Part shown: positions 1 to 11,803 of the stretch, one piece after another
How the letters are laid out: every line of letters starts with the position of its first letter
Position numbering within the stretch: the first letter of the stretch is position 1
DNA from: Primulina eburnea
Taxonomy: Eukaryota > Streptophyta > Magnoliopsida > Lamiales > Gesneriaceae
DNA: 64,000 nt
Assembly: GCF_022965805.1 (NCBI RefSeq)
Contig: NC_133116.1
Span: 248,001 to 312,000, forward strand
Direction: 5' to 3'
The notes under the pieces: model-generated
Databases searched by the model: none
What the model was told of the DNA's origin: nothing
What the model saw: only the letters and a program-made list of their open reading frames with translations
Translations under genes and position numbers: made by a program

Positions 1-236
1 GATAACACAGAGAACTTGTGGGAGAAATTGAAACTGAAAGTCGCAAGATGGACACTATCCATACCATCGTTTCAGCATTTATCAGTGTCAGATCTAGCTA
101 GGGATTGGAGTTTTATTTGTTCTTGATTTGGCTACGTTTTAGACAATCTTTTTGGATGGTGGATAGATCATCCACTTCGAATTGTAACTTTTAATATTAA
201 TTATTAATATAATAGTTTCTTATCAAAAAAAAAAAA
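1..236 (+). mobile_element. 3' tail of a LINE (non-LTR retrotransposon)
   Basis: Frame 1 is open from the window edge to a TGA at 124-126 and reads like the extreme C-terminus of a plant LINE polyprotein (it contains LKVARWTLSIPSF and DLARDWSFICS). About 100 bases of AT-rich 3' UTR follow, then an A12 tract (225-236), the usual 3' end of a LINE. It lies just upstream of a UTP4 exon in the same orientation, so it probably sits in a UTP4 intron. Its 5' part and target duplication are outside the window. The family call rests on a short peptide plus poly(A), so it is moderate. Confidence 0.5.
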
Positions 237-290
237 TGCCTTTAATGCATTAAAGTTCGTACAGTTTCTCAGATTTCCTTTTTTAATCAG

Positions 291-3200
291 ATTCATAAGG
301 TGTTGGGATGCTAAGCTGGCTTATGAGATCTACAGAATTACTGTTGCAATTGGAGGTCCTGGGAGTGGAAGTGATCTTTGCATATGGTCTTTACTTGCAT
401 TGAGGTATATGTCTATTCATGTACATCATTCTGCCTATGCATGTTCAATATTTGAATGTTCTTTCTGTAAGATTATTTTTCCAATAATATTGTTGGTTTT
501 AGATGTGGAACCATCGTCAGTGCGGATAGTTCTGGTAGTGTGCAATTCTGGGACAGTCAATTTGGGACGCTTTTCCAGGCACATACTTATCATAAGGGTG
601 ACGTAAATGCCTTAGCCACAACGCCTAACCATAACAGAGTATTTTCTACTGGTTCAGATGGTCAGGTACATTCTGATCTGATTTTTTTGGTCTGGTTATT
701 TGTTGCCACATGCCTCGGTGAGCTTTCCACTGTATCATTCTCTGTCATTGTTGAAGTGCTGTTTGCCACCAGATCATGGCTCTTTCCGTAAAAACTAACA
801 ATGGATTTATGTGGTTGAGTCTGTTAGTATGATTGATTGTGGTTAATTATGATTGGAATAAAATTAATTGCCATCACTTTATTTACCCGGGTTTCTTTGA
901 TGGGTGACCACCACATTTTCTCTTTGCTCTGATGGTTTAGGTGCTCACAAGATCTTTGGTTCTTCAGAGATGGTTGTATATATTTGATAAGCTGAAACAT
1001 TACTTCTGAATTACTTCATTATCTTAGCTATTCCAACTGTGATTTTTATTAGACACCTTGTGATGCGCAAAACATATTTTATGTGTCCTTTTTTTGTGAT
1101 ATGTTTTAATCAAGCTGGAATATGAACCTGCTGTTTTTTGTAGGTCATACTTTATAAAGTTTCCAATGGCGCTGTTGGTTCTTGTGATGGAAAGTCCGAC
1201 ACTGTAAAAAAATGGACATATATTCGTGGTGTAAGGGCTCATACACATGATGTAAAGGCGTTGACTGTAGCAGTACCTATAAACCATGATGGTAGGTTTG
1301 TGCTTTGAGTGATTTTGATAATTTCAACTTTTCTGACTGTGTGGTTGAATGTGCATTTCTTGTTCCTCTATATTTTGCATCTATCAAATCAAATGGATCT
1401 CGTTTCATCAGCAGATATACCTCCTGAGAAGAAGGTTAAAAGGCCACGAGGCAAGGAAAAGCCGCTTGATTTCAGTTATCATGAGTGGGCCCATTTGGGT
1501 GTGCCAATGCTTATCTCAGCTGGTGATGACACTAAACTATTCGCATACTCTGCTATGAAGTTTGACAAGTTTTCTCCCCATGATATATGCCCTGCACCAC
1601 AGAGAATGCCCATGCAGCTAGTGATGAAAACTGTTTTCAATCAGACGTCGTTGCTTTTGATCCAGGCTGCTCACTGGTTAGACATTTACTGTGTTCATTT
1701 GAAAAATGGTTATGTCTCCGACATCAGCCCTGGACCGTCTGGTGGGCTTGCAAACACAGATTTAGTAGCAAGAGTTAAATCTAAAGCTTCTCGGAAGATC
1801 ACATGCAGTACAATTTCCTCATCCGGCACATCATTTGCCTACTCCGACCATGTGAAACCTAATTTATTTGAATTGAGAAGAAGTAAATCTGGCAGGAGAT
1901 TGTGGGCAGTAAATAAAAGGCAGCTTCCTCTGAAAATACCATTTGCCCATTGCATGATTTTTAGTTCTGATTCTTCACGTTTGTTATTAGCTGGGCAAGA
2001 TAGAAGGATATATGTTAGTGTTTCCTTTCTGTTTTTTTGGGTCTTACTTGCAGTGATAGTCTCATGTTGTCTTTTTTCCTCTGTCTGTCAGACCCATGAG
2101 GATGTTGTTCCGAATGGATGTTTGATATATATTATATAATTTATTTCACTCAGCCAATGATGAAATTAAGTTTATCACTTGATACCACAATTGGAGGCAT
2201 CTATATTACCTTCTTGATTTGAGAAAGCTAGTCTTCCATGTAGTATCATGGATGTTCAAAAGTGGCACATCATTGTATGCTGTTAGTGTTTCCTTTCTGT
2301 TTTTTTGGGTCTTACTTGCAGTGATAGTCTCATGTTGTCTTTTTTCCTCTGTCTGTCAGACCCATGAGGATGTTGTTCCGAATGGATGTTTGATATATAT
2401 TATATAATTTATTTCACTCAGCCAATGATGAAATTAAGTTTATCACTTGATACCACAATTGGAGGCATCTATATTACCTTCTTGATTTGAGAAAGCTAGT
2501 CTTCCATGTATTAGATAATACTATATGGTATCATGGATGTTCAAAAGTGGCACATCATTGTATGCTGTTAGTGAAGCGCATTGTATATGTTTTTAGAAAA
2601 GTTGGAATGTAACTGCCATGAGGAATAAACGTTCTACTTGGATGTTAAGTTCGGAAAATTAAGTGGTTCCTTTGAAAGGACTTTCCCGTTTTGACTTATC
2701 GGGACTCAGTAGCCAGCTGTAATCATCTGAGTGTGCTACTGTGCATTGGTCTTTTTGGAGATTTGGTGCTGAACGGCCTTGTCCTGTCCTTATGTAATGT
2801 TGATGTTAATCATTAGTCAGCTGTTTTCCATTTTTTGGGATTCTTAAAAAAAATAAAATTGACTGTATCATGTGCTTGTTATTTGTTGAACACATATTTT
2901 GGCATGCTTGTTTATCCTTTTTTTTATGTAACTTCCAACTTTATTTTGAACAATAGATGAAACTCATTAAGATTTTTTAAAAATGATGCTAAGCTTAGAT
3001 AATAACATTGGTTTGTCTGGTCAAATGTGATGATGTGTTCTTTTGTCTAACCAAAAGTCATTGGGACGATGATAATTCACGGAAGTGTCTGTTGATAATT
3101 GATGTAGATTAAGGCCCTTAGATTTTTGTAGCGGTTTATTTTTGTATTTTTTATTTTTGTTTGCTTCTTAATCTTTTTATCTCTTGCAGGTTGTAAATGT

Positions 3201-4668
3201 GGGAAGTGCAGAGGTTGTTCATGTCTTTACTCCTTGTTCCAGAGATGATGTTGAGGAATTGCCGCCTTGTGAACCTCCCATGACAAAAATGTTCACGAGT
3301 ATTGATGATCGATGGCTAGCTGCCATCAACTGCTTTGGAGATTTATATATTTTCAATCTTGAAACATTGAGGTGCATGGGATCCCTTTTAGTACTCTTGT
3401 TAAGATTTGCTTATTCAATATGTCCTGTTCTTGTAATCATAACTGCATGGACATATATTTTAACAAAAATCGGTGCCATACAACTGATCCAATCAGTGGC
3501 TACGTGGGAAATTTTTTATGATTAGTTTTTTTTAACCGCAGGCAACACTGGTTCTTATCAAGATTGGATGGGGCATCTGTTACTGCTGGTGGTTTTACGC
3601 CTCAAAACAGTAACATTCTTATCATTTCCACCTCATCAAATCAAGTTTATTCATTGGACGTGGAGTCCAAACAATTGGGAGGATTGTCCATTCGTCATAC
3701 ATTTTCTCTCCCCAGAAGATATCAGGAATTTCCTGGAGAAGTAATTGGTCTTTCCTTCCCGCCATCTTCTAGTTCTTCTGTTATTGTCTACAGTCCCAGG
3801 TGATTCAATTTTCTTTGATGGAAATGGTTTATATACATATTGCACACACATGCATTTGTTTTCTTACGCTAAATTTTCTCATGCCTTTGTAGTGTGACTG
3901 AATTCGACGGTCAATATGCATCTTTTGTTTAGTTACAGTCAGAAGATATTCACATTCCACAGTAGCTACTGAAAGGGTAATTTGTTGTCAGTATTGCAAA
4001 AACTTAGGTGCTGTAGTGTAGAAGCTGCTAATAGACTTCATCTTGGGAGCCAATATCTTTAAATTTCCTTGTAGATATGAAAAGTGACGTGCAACTAGGT
4101 GAAATCTTTAGTTGGAATTCGCTGTCCTTGAACAATATGATGACAGTGATGTTTTTTGAACAATACGATGACAGTGCTGTTTTTTAATTCAGAACTAATT
4201 CGTTATGATACTGTAGCTTATAGGTCTGCACTTAAATGTAACTGTTGTATCTGGAGTGAATTTAAGACATTAATAGCCATAGAACTCCCATTTTACTCAA
4301 ATATAGTTATTTATATATGTACCCAATATTCCAATAGCAAAACTGATGTCTTTTGATGCACCAGGGCGATGTGCTTGATTGATTTTGGGTTGCCTGTTGA
4401 TAGAGATGATGATGTTGAGTTTGAAAATGATCAAGGACTAACAAGAAAGCTACACAGCAATGGTGTTCTGAAACATAAGCGGAAAGTTCACGAATTAGAA
4501 ACTAAACATGGTGGTAGAAAGAATTTTGAATTTTGTGCTTTCAGGGATCCTGTTTTATTCGTTGAACATCTTTCTAAAAATTCTGTCTTGGTCATAGACA
4601 AGCCGTGGATACAAGTTGTTAAGACTTTTGATGCCCAACCTGTTCACAGACATATTTTTGGGACATAA
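291..4668 (+). CDS. PCN: UTP4/Cirhin-like WD40 protein (POPCORN homologue), 3' part of gene
   Basis: WD40-repeat protein of the UTP4/Cirhin family, a nucleolar component of the small-subunit processome acting in pre-18S rRNA processing; the Arabidopsis homologue POPCORN is needed for embryo and auxin patterning. Exons by splice sites and reading phase: 291-404, 503-665, 1144-1291, 1415-2013, 3190-3371, 3542-3799 and 4365-4668; the phases chain without a break. About 589 codons are present and some 200 N-terminal residues lie upstream. Visible signs are WD-type strands ([23 protein letters not shown]), a basic linker ([12 protein letters not shown]), GQDRRIY, and the C-terminal HRHIFGT typical of the family. 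A GT at 4683 with an AG at 5008-5009 may mark a 3' UTR intron. The family is confident; exon ends are predictions. Confidence 0.85.
2014..2573 (+). repeat. Tandem duplication inside a UTP4 intron
   Basis: Unit 1 (2014-2281, 268 bp) and unit 2 (2282-2566, 285 bp) are nearly identical. Unit 2 carries 17 extra bases (TTAGATAATACTATATG, near 2510-2527) bounded by GTA repeats, so unit 1 probably lost them by slippage. Each unit begins with GTTAGTG, the intron's predicted donor, and a third GTTAGTG follows at 2567. The duplication is intronic and should not alter the protein if the first donor is used. Confidence 0.9.
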
Positions 4669-7400
4669 TACACTCAATACAGGTAGGTTTTTTTTTTGCA
4701 CAAGGTCACCAATGCTGCCTTCTATCATTTTTGCTCTCCTTTTCTTCTTCGTATTGTTTTTCTCGGTGGCGTTGGGAGGAGGCTGTGTACCATGTTGTGC
4801 AATGTATCTTGATAGTTATATTAACGACAGGAAGTTTAATGTACTCATTGGTTCTCTATTTTGTGCATTCTTTCCATATGCTATTATTATTTTATTCTCG
4901 CAGTATGGTTTCCCCACCCCCCACCCAAAAAAAAAAAAAAAAAATCGTCCTCATTTGCGTTTACCTGTTCTTATTTAAAACGTGTATTGTACCACATTAA
5001 ATTGTGTAGATCAGGGACCAGCTACGCTGGGCCTCGGAAGGAATTGTTCGCAATGGGGTAAAAGCTTAACCCCTTTCCTTCCACCACTTATCGCTGTCAT
5101 AAATATCTGATCTTTCTGAATTCCAATTTCTGTCTCCGACAATTCCTAGTTATCATTGCCGTTCCCGTTTATTCAACTTAAAGTTCAGCTTTCTCAAAAT
5201 GTTTTACGAAAATGAAAATTTGAACTGCAAGTGAGAAAAGATGGATCAACGAACCTAAAAAATTCGTAGAAGAATTATCTTCTTCATTAACCTTGATAGG
5301 ATTGACATTATTTCAGACTGTAAATGTTAGCAAGGACCATACAACAATACATGTGAAGGCATGGTACAAGTGGTTGTTACATGTGCCGTGTGCGTGTATA
5401 TAGAAAGCCCATTCAATAAAATTATGTAGTGAGAAACATATAAAATCTAAAAACATTAATTTTACAAAGTTTCCTCGCCAAAAAAATCATTTGGCCGATA
5501 CATTTTTTCTTCCCTGAATTGTCCTCTCTCATTTAATGTAATATGCTTTCATAGGACCATTGTCATGTTTGACACATTTTAAATCTTAATTATCTAAAAT
5601 GCCATTAAATCCAATTAAGAAAATCGCAACACTTTCATGTGATTATATTAAGTTTTCTAGTAATTTTTTTTATTTAATAATCAAGTCTTTTAAATATCTG
5701 AAAAATAATCTTTTGGTAGAGACATTTTATTTTTTGGGTGTTGGATATACAATTTTGTAAACGAGTGTTTTTTTTCTTCTGGTAATTATACCAATTATAT
5801 ATATTTAGTCAATATCTCACCCCCAAAAAAATCATGAAAAATAATAATGGGGCATTAAAGAAGACAAGTCTTATGCTTTTGTATTTGTTGTGTTTGTTTA
5901 TTTATTGTTGTAATAGTTGCCTCGCACATATTACACGTGTATAAAAACACTCTTTTGTATTCATAGTCCAATTGTAGGAAGACTAGTAATGATTTTTAGA
6001 TGCTACATGGGCATTTTCTTTTCGATTATTGATAAGCTTTTCCACAACAATAGTACATATTATTATTATTATTATTATTATTATTTTTTTTTGTAAAAAA
6101 CGAACTCGATTAAGATTTTTCCTCTTTTCCTAAATTCGTGCTACATTATTTCGCTGTATGGTAATTTGTTTGATATCACTCCATTGTGATATTATTCTCA
6201 ATTATTTGGGTACTATGAAGTGAGAGCTTGTTAGGACTAGGAACACAGCTGGGAGGCATTGTCTTTTTCCTAAAATTTGAGCAGTTGGGCTCTAATTTCT
6301 AAGGATGCAAGAACTTCAACACATATTTGGAAGAATCCAATCAAAATCAAATTCATTCAATATTCGCATCAATAATATTAATAAACAGATCATTGAATCA
6401 GTATGTATCTTTCCATGAGTTGTGATTTGGCATAAAATAAGTAACTAAAAATAATTATAAATATGTAAAACTTGTAAATCAAAACAAACCCTGCCCTACC
6501 AAAACCGTAAATTGTGACATTTCTGTTTTGGGGGGCCAAAAATTGAGTTAAGTGGCACCAATTTTACTGACTTCATCATGAGAATTGTCCCATTTAAGTT
6601 GGTAAAGCACACGTCAATAATTTTTTTCTATAATAGAAAGGTTTTATTATCTAATTATGATCAGTATTTGCTCTACAATAATTATCGATATATGTGGTCA
6701 GCCCACAAGTACTTGTAGTAAATATTAATGTTGTTATGGATATGATATTATGTGGTCTGAATTAGGGAAAAAGGAAAAACAATGATTCTATACTATATTA
6801 TGTTGGTCATGCGTTTGTTCTTGGACGAGCTAGCGATAATTAATTTTATACCTCTATTCATATTCATAATTATGGATTCTCGTATCGAAATAAAAATTCA
6901 TAATTAAATTTAATTTTAAACCTTTTCTTTTCTTTTTCATACCACTAACATTTGGGATGGATAGGGATAGGGTTTTTTGCTTTTACATGAGTTTGAATTA
7001 TATCTCTCTCCTTAAGAGAAGAGGTTTATTTCACTTCATTATTTGTTCATGATCGCAATGAAGTATTAAAAGATTGTTTTTCTCCATTTTTTTTGGGCGT
7101 TTAATTTGGCTAGGTTTTATATTTCAGGCTTGTTCCCTACTGAACGGGCAGGAACAAATAGCAGGTAGAAATTAAATATTTGTTACACTAAATAAATGAA
7201 GGAGATAAAATTATAAAGATCCTTAAAATTCAACTGACATTCCATCAACATTCTTCTCTCCACTTCTTACTGCTTCTTTCTTCCAAGTAAAGTGCCTGAC
7301 ATGTTACAAAATGGACGCAATATATATAAAACATTATATTATATATTTTGTTACCTCCCAACCTATAAAAATATTATTGACACCAAAGAATCGGTGAAAA
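4669..7400. other. Intergenic, UTP4 3' end to SOFL 3' end
   Basis: AT-rich spacer between the convergent UTP4 and SOFL genes. It holds the presumed UTP4 3' UTR (with a possible intron 4683-5009), an A-run near 4927-4943 and a (TTA)n microsatellite at about 6057-6086. No gene is recognised; the short open frames at 4616-5061 are shadows of low-complexity UTR. Confidence 0.6.
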
Positions 7401-8135
7401 TTACGCACTTGATTTCCCTTTTGTAGAAGATTTGAAGAACCCCGAGTGCTTCTTCGTAATTGGTTCGCCCTGAATGATTTTTAGAAAACGATGAAAATAG
7501 TTATGACTGAAAATAAACTAGACTGTGCCGCATAAATAATATATATAGTTCAGAAAAGTAACTTCTTACCGATAAATTTTCTATTCTAAACAAGAAAACG
7601 TTCCTAAACAACAAAGTGAAAAGATATTACCTCGGCAGAAAATTCTTGCAAATGACCAGAAGGAGCCAGATTGTCCTGATATTCAATCCCAACATGGCAA
7701 AATTTCAAAAGGGCAGATAGAAAATTAGCAAAACACATTGTTTCGTCTATTTCTTGAACTTGCCTGCGCGAAATGAGGAAGTGGAGACGTGGCAGTGTCA
7801 TTCAGGCCAAAACTCTCTTGCTTTTTAACCCTCGTTAGCTCTGTTGCTATACTCTTATTCTGCTTACTCTTTCTCTTATTTTCAGTCATTGAAGATTCAT
7901 CATAGCCATGAAACAGCTGCAGATTCTTGCCACCGGCATAGTTTTCGTGTTCTTGGAACTGTGGAGGGCCTGACGATGCATCCGAAACCATGGATAAATC
8001 TTCATCTTCTTGATCTGGATTCACATTTTTAACCAAAACCCTGGTGTATTTACCAGTGAAATTTGATGTTTGATCCAAGTACATAGTCCAACCTGATTCG
8101 CATCCACTGCTGCATTCAGAATTCGATACATTCAT
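7401..8135 (-). CDS. SOB FIVE-LIKE (SOFL) protein
   Basis: Plant-specific SOFL family; SOB5/SOFL proteins influence cytokinin levels and responses in Arabidopsis. Both signature boxes are present: SOFL-A (SGCESGWTMYLD, residues 10-21) and SOFL-B (DLSMVSDASSGPP, residues 46-58). Three exons on the minus strand: 8135-7764 (124 aa), 7675-7631 (15 aa) and 7469-7401 (22 aa plus TAA), giving about 161 aa. Intron 1 would use a GC donor (CAG|GCAAGT) and ends ATATCAG; intron 2 is a normal GT-AG (GAG|GTAATA ... CATTCAG). Reading straight through exon 1 gives 136 aa ending NNVFC, which loses the C-terminal LQEFSAE...KKHSGFFKSS segment resembling other SOFL proteins. Family is confident; the splicing is inferred. 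Confidence 0.85.
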
Positions 8136-10010
8136 TGCTTCTTTTAAGTGAAGAAGATTGATATTTATTTGAGCTAGCTCTGCTTCTTCTTCTTTAATAT
8201 GTATTTATAAGAAGAATTATATAAACACACATCCACATGTGAGACCAAATTAAATGAATCACACCCAAATCCTAGATTATTTTTGTCTTTGGCTCTGCCC
8301 TTTTGTTCTGACACTGTATTATCTAATTTGAAAAGAATTTGAAACTTGCCAGTTGTCCGGGTCATTGGTGGGGTTTGGGGTGGCCTTTGACATTTTCTGG
8401 GAGGTAAGTTGTAACAGTACTGCTAAGCTAAATTTTAGTAAATGTTAAAAACTGTTATTAATCGCTTTTTATATAGTTTTGTCTGCCTACTGTAGGTTTT
8501 GTAAACCTATCACAGGTTACCATAAATTTTCAAGCTTCTTTTCGATTTTGATCTTCTAATTTATCAAATTAGTCTTAATTATTTTTTGTAATTTTAGTTC
8601 TTGTTAATCAGGAGTAGGTCGAAAAAACTAAAATTACAAAGAAAACAAATATATAAGACCAACAATGTAATTTCTTTTATACAGAATATACGAAATTGTT
8701 GCAATGAAAACAAACTATAATTACTTATAGGACTAGTATCACAATGTGAAAAATTTATGGGAGTTGTCGATCGATCGATTGTGGACCTCACTGGCGAGGA
8801 AAATATTTCATATCTTACCAAATATACGTACATTTGTCTCGTATAAATTTAAAAATATGTACTTTTCACTTTCACATTTTTGAGCACGTGTATGTGATGA
8901 GTGCCAGAATTCAGTTTGGCCCCTCAAATAAATAAGAATATATTATTGGCCCGGCCCTTTTTATGAAGAATGTGCCAAATGTTTACGAGCTTAAAGTAAA
9001 GGGGTACGAGACTTATTTATTATAAACCCGTCATCTTTCCACAAATTAAATGTTATAATATTGTATATTTTAATAAGAAAATTTTGATCCCATTTTAGAA
9101 AATAATGAAAGTTATAGATGCATTGAAAATTTATAATATAATGGAATTTTAAACGTTGCTAATACAATTATTACATTAATTTTTTTGAAAAACTACATGA
9201 AAGCACAACATTTTGATTACTTAATTGTTTAATATCTCTAGATTTTATCAATATATATATATATAGATATATATATATATATATATATATATTTATTTAT
9301 TTATTTATTTATTGTTGAATAAGCTACCCCAATGGTTGCGTGTAACAAGGGCATGTATAGTAAAACCAAACCAAAGGGAATATCGTGTTAGCCAACCAAA
9401 TCCTTGATAGGTGTAGGCATGCATGCACTCCAATACCCACACGCGTTGCTGCATCTCCCCTTTTCCTTAATGGTGCCACAAAATGCGAGCCACCGCTTGA
9501 TTGGTAAACATAAACTCTTTCTTTCTTTTTTCAAACAAACCCCCTATATATTTAATTTATTACTCACCCTAATCAATAAAATTGAACAATTTTTTGTTCT
9601 ACATGTGGAGTGATCGTAATAATAATTTATAGGTGTGAAATTAATTATTATGTTTAGAAACCCCTCTTTTCACTTATTTGTCAAAGTTCAGAGCAAGAAA
9701 AAGGCAGTTCCTTAATTTTATTTGTTCACTTTCATACACAAGAAGTAGACAAGATTATGGGATGTGATATTCAAGTGTAGTATTGAAATCCCACATGGGC
9801 TTATCTCTCCTTTCTTAAACACGTACCCACCGTATACCTCCAAGTGTCGAGTTTACTTGATGTTGCCGCAATCTCATTCGCCGATATTCTTCTTAAAATC
9901 CCCTCACACTGTTCATACACTACACACCCAATTCACACTCTTTATCTCCTCCTTTCCCTTTGAGTTGCAAACGCAAGATTAATTGAATTTGGTCATTTTT
10001 GGATTAAAAA
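8136..10010. other. Intergenic / divergent promoter region
   Basis: Spacer between the divergent SOFL and 10011 genes, so it should contain both promoters. It holds a 14-bp perfect inverted repeat with a 26-base loop (8586-8599 against 8626-8639), an AT dinucleotide tract followed by TTTA repeats (about 9250-9313), and no gene I can support. The ORFs near 9404 and 9764 show no recognisable protein. Confidence 0.55.
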
Positions 10011-11096
10011 ATGATTCAAACAATTAATCCTTATGCTTCTGCAAGAACTGCTGAAATCATGTCTAGGTATAGGCCTATCGCTCCTAAGCCTGAAGCCCCT
10101 TCAAGTAGTTCTATGGCTGAGAATAGTGATATTCAGAACGGAAGTGAAAAAGAGAATTCCGGCATGCCTCAGAGTATAAGAAAGTCTGCGTATTTAAGGG
10201 ATGTGTGGGCTCATCTCCAAGCCCGGCCGACGCGGACGCGGAAGAGGGGCCGAAGTGCCGCCTTTCCGCCACCACCTATGAAGAGATCGAGGAGTGGTTT
10301 CCAGGGCATCTCTACTCCTTTTATGATTACAAATTCACCCGCTGAAAACTTGGCCATGCATGGATTTTCTTTAGTGCCGATTAACTGCGGCCTGGACGCG
10401 GCCGTGACCACCTTGGCTGAGTCGGTGGCGCTTCCTATTCTCCACTACACCTCCTCGGACGAGACCCAGATCCCGGTTACTGGGAATGAGGGAAAAGATC
10501 GGGTTTGCAGCAAAGGAATAGATTTGAACATGGAAGCCGAAGAAGGTCCTAAAGAATTAGATTTCATGCCACAACTAAAGCAGCCTGTGAAGTCAAATAT
10601 CATCACGCCTCAGCCAGTTCGACCCATCGGCTCCATCGTCGTCGTGAAGAACATCGGCGATTGTACAGGGCTGAACGCCGCCACTGTAAAGCTACCGGAG
10701 GAGGTGGAGAAGGAGATCGAGGGGGATGCAGTACCGGCCATCATATCTGATTCTAACAATAAAGTAAGAGTCACAAATGCTGCATACAAGGAGATGGTAG
10801 GCCAGCCCGAATGCTTCTGGCTGGACTGTGTGGCGGCGTGCGGCGGCGGGTGCAAAAGAATTGGTGGCGAGGTTTTGCTTCAATTTTGTGGGGATTCAGT
10901 GGTGAAGATTATGTCGATGCATGGATTTACAAGCCAAGTTGAGATTGTGTGGGAGCGTGAAGGGAAGAAGATCCGTGTGAATGGTTTCTGCGATGTAGTG
11001 AAAGTAGGGTTTGAGGAGAAAAGCTGCAGGTTTTTATGGAGGTTTCATACAATGGAAGCTACTCCCAAAACTGGTTCGGATTCCGATAATATTTGA
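10011..11096 (+). CDS. Plant-specific uncharacterised nuclear-type protein (DUF7950-like)
   Basis: Single-exon ORF of 361 aa with much higher GC than its flanks. Visible features are RYRPIAPKP (19-27), basic clusters around TRTRKRGRS (74-82) and MKRSRS (90-95) that could be nuclear localisation signals, a DLN core (171-173) inside IDLNMEAEE that resembles an EAR-type repression motif, and a conserved-looking C-terminal block from VRVTNAAYKEMVGQPE (252-267) through a Cys-rich stretch to FLWRFHTME. The arrangement recalls a family of unstudied plant proteins I associate with DUF7950; that name is from memory. The first ATG follows a typical CT-rich leader. No catalytic motif is seen; a role in transcription is only suggested by the DLN and basic motifs. 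Confidence 0.75.
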   Translation: MIQTINPYASARTAEIMSRYRPIAPKPEAPSSSSMAENSDIQNGSEKENSGMPQSIRKSAYLRDVWAHLQARPTRTRKRGRSAAFPPPPMKRSRSGFQGISTPFMITNSPAENLAMHGFSLVPINCGLDAAVTTLAESVALPILHYTSSDETQIPVTGNEGKDRVCSKGIDLNMEAEEGPKELDFMPQLKQPVKSNIITPQPVRPIGSIVVVKNIGDCTGLNAATVKLPEEVEKEIEGDAVPAIISDSNNKVRVTNAAYKEMVGQPECFWLDCVAACGGGCKRIGGEVLLQFCGDSVVKIMSMHGFTSQVEIVWEREGKKIRVNGFCDVVKVGFEEKSCRFLWRFHTMEATPKTGSDSDNI

Positions 11097-11114
11097 AATT
11101 TATAAATGTAAAAA

Positions 11115-11115
<1 letters not shown>

Positions 11116-11157
<42 letters not shown>
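11116..11157. repeat. (TA)n microsatellite
   Basis: About 20 uninterrupted TA units just past the stop codon of the 10011 gene, within its presumed 3' UTR. The copy number is likely to be polymorphic. Confidence 0.95.
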
Positions 11158-11160
<3 letters not shown>

Positions 11161-11803
11161 TTCTGAAATACTCTTTTATGTAATTGGCCTTCTTGTATAA
11201 GATTTGTATATGACTAAAAGATTTAGTTATTAATATAATATTATATATGTAGCGTTTGAATTGATCTTCGTCCGTTATTATATATTCTAAATTACAATAA
11301 GCATTTCAGACAAATTTGGATTTATTTAATTCTCAAATCTGTCTGTTGTAGCTAGGTTCGTCTCTATATATCTTGATGTTTAGTTATGCAGATATAATGT
11401 TAATAGGGAAAACCAAAAACAAAACAGTTTTGATGTTAAATTTTAGGTAGGTGAGTACAAATCATTTTTTAATTTCTTTTATTTTTAAATATATAAAAAT
11501 ACCGGGAAGTATAATTTTTTATATTTGACTAAAATTTGAAACTTTGCTAAATATTTGAGATAAATTGTGAATGATATTAAAATTAATGTTTCTTTGTATT
11601 TTATTTATACCCGTAAGTGATTGACAAAAAAAATATTAAACATTTACATAAATGAAGATGAATAGAATTAAAAATTAGTTTAATAAGTAATTTTTTAGTT
11701 TTTTTTTTAATATTGTCTACACCACATACACTGATAGATAATTTAATAACGAATTTAAAATTTACGTATTTTAACATGAATTAAACATTATTCCTAAAAA
11801 ACA

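Noticed and set aside
4616..5061. Three overlapping ORFs after the UTP4 stop
   Set aside because: Low-complexity UTR with poly(A) runs; translations are Lys/Phe repeats.
7725..7763. SOFL read-through to a stop at 7725
   Set aside because: The GC-AG splice model gives a family-like C-terminus; read-through gives none.
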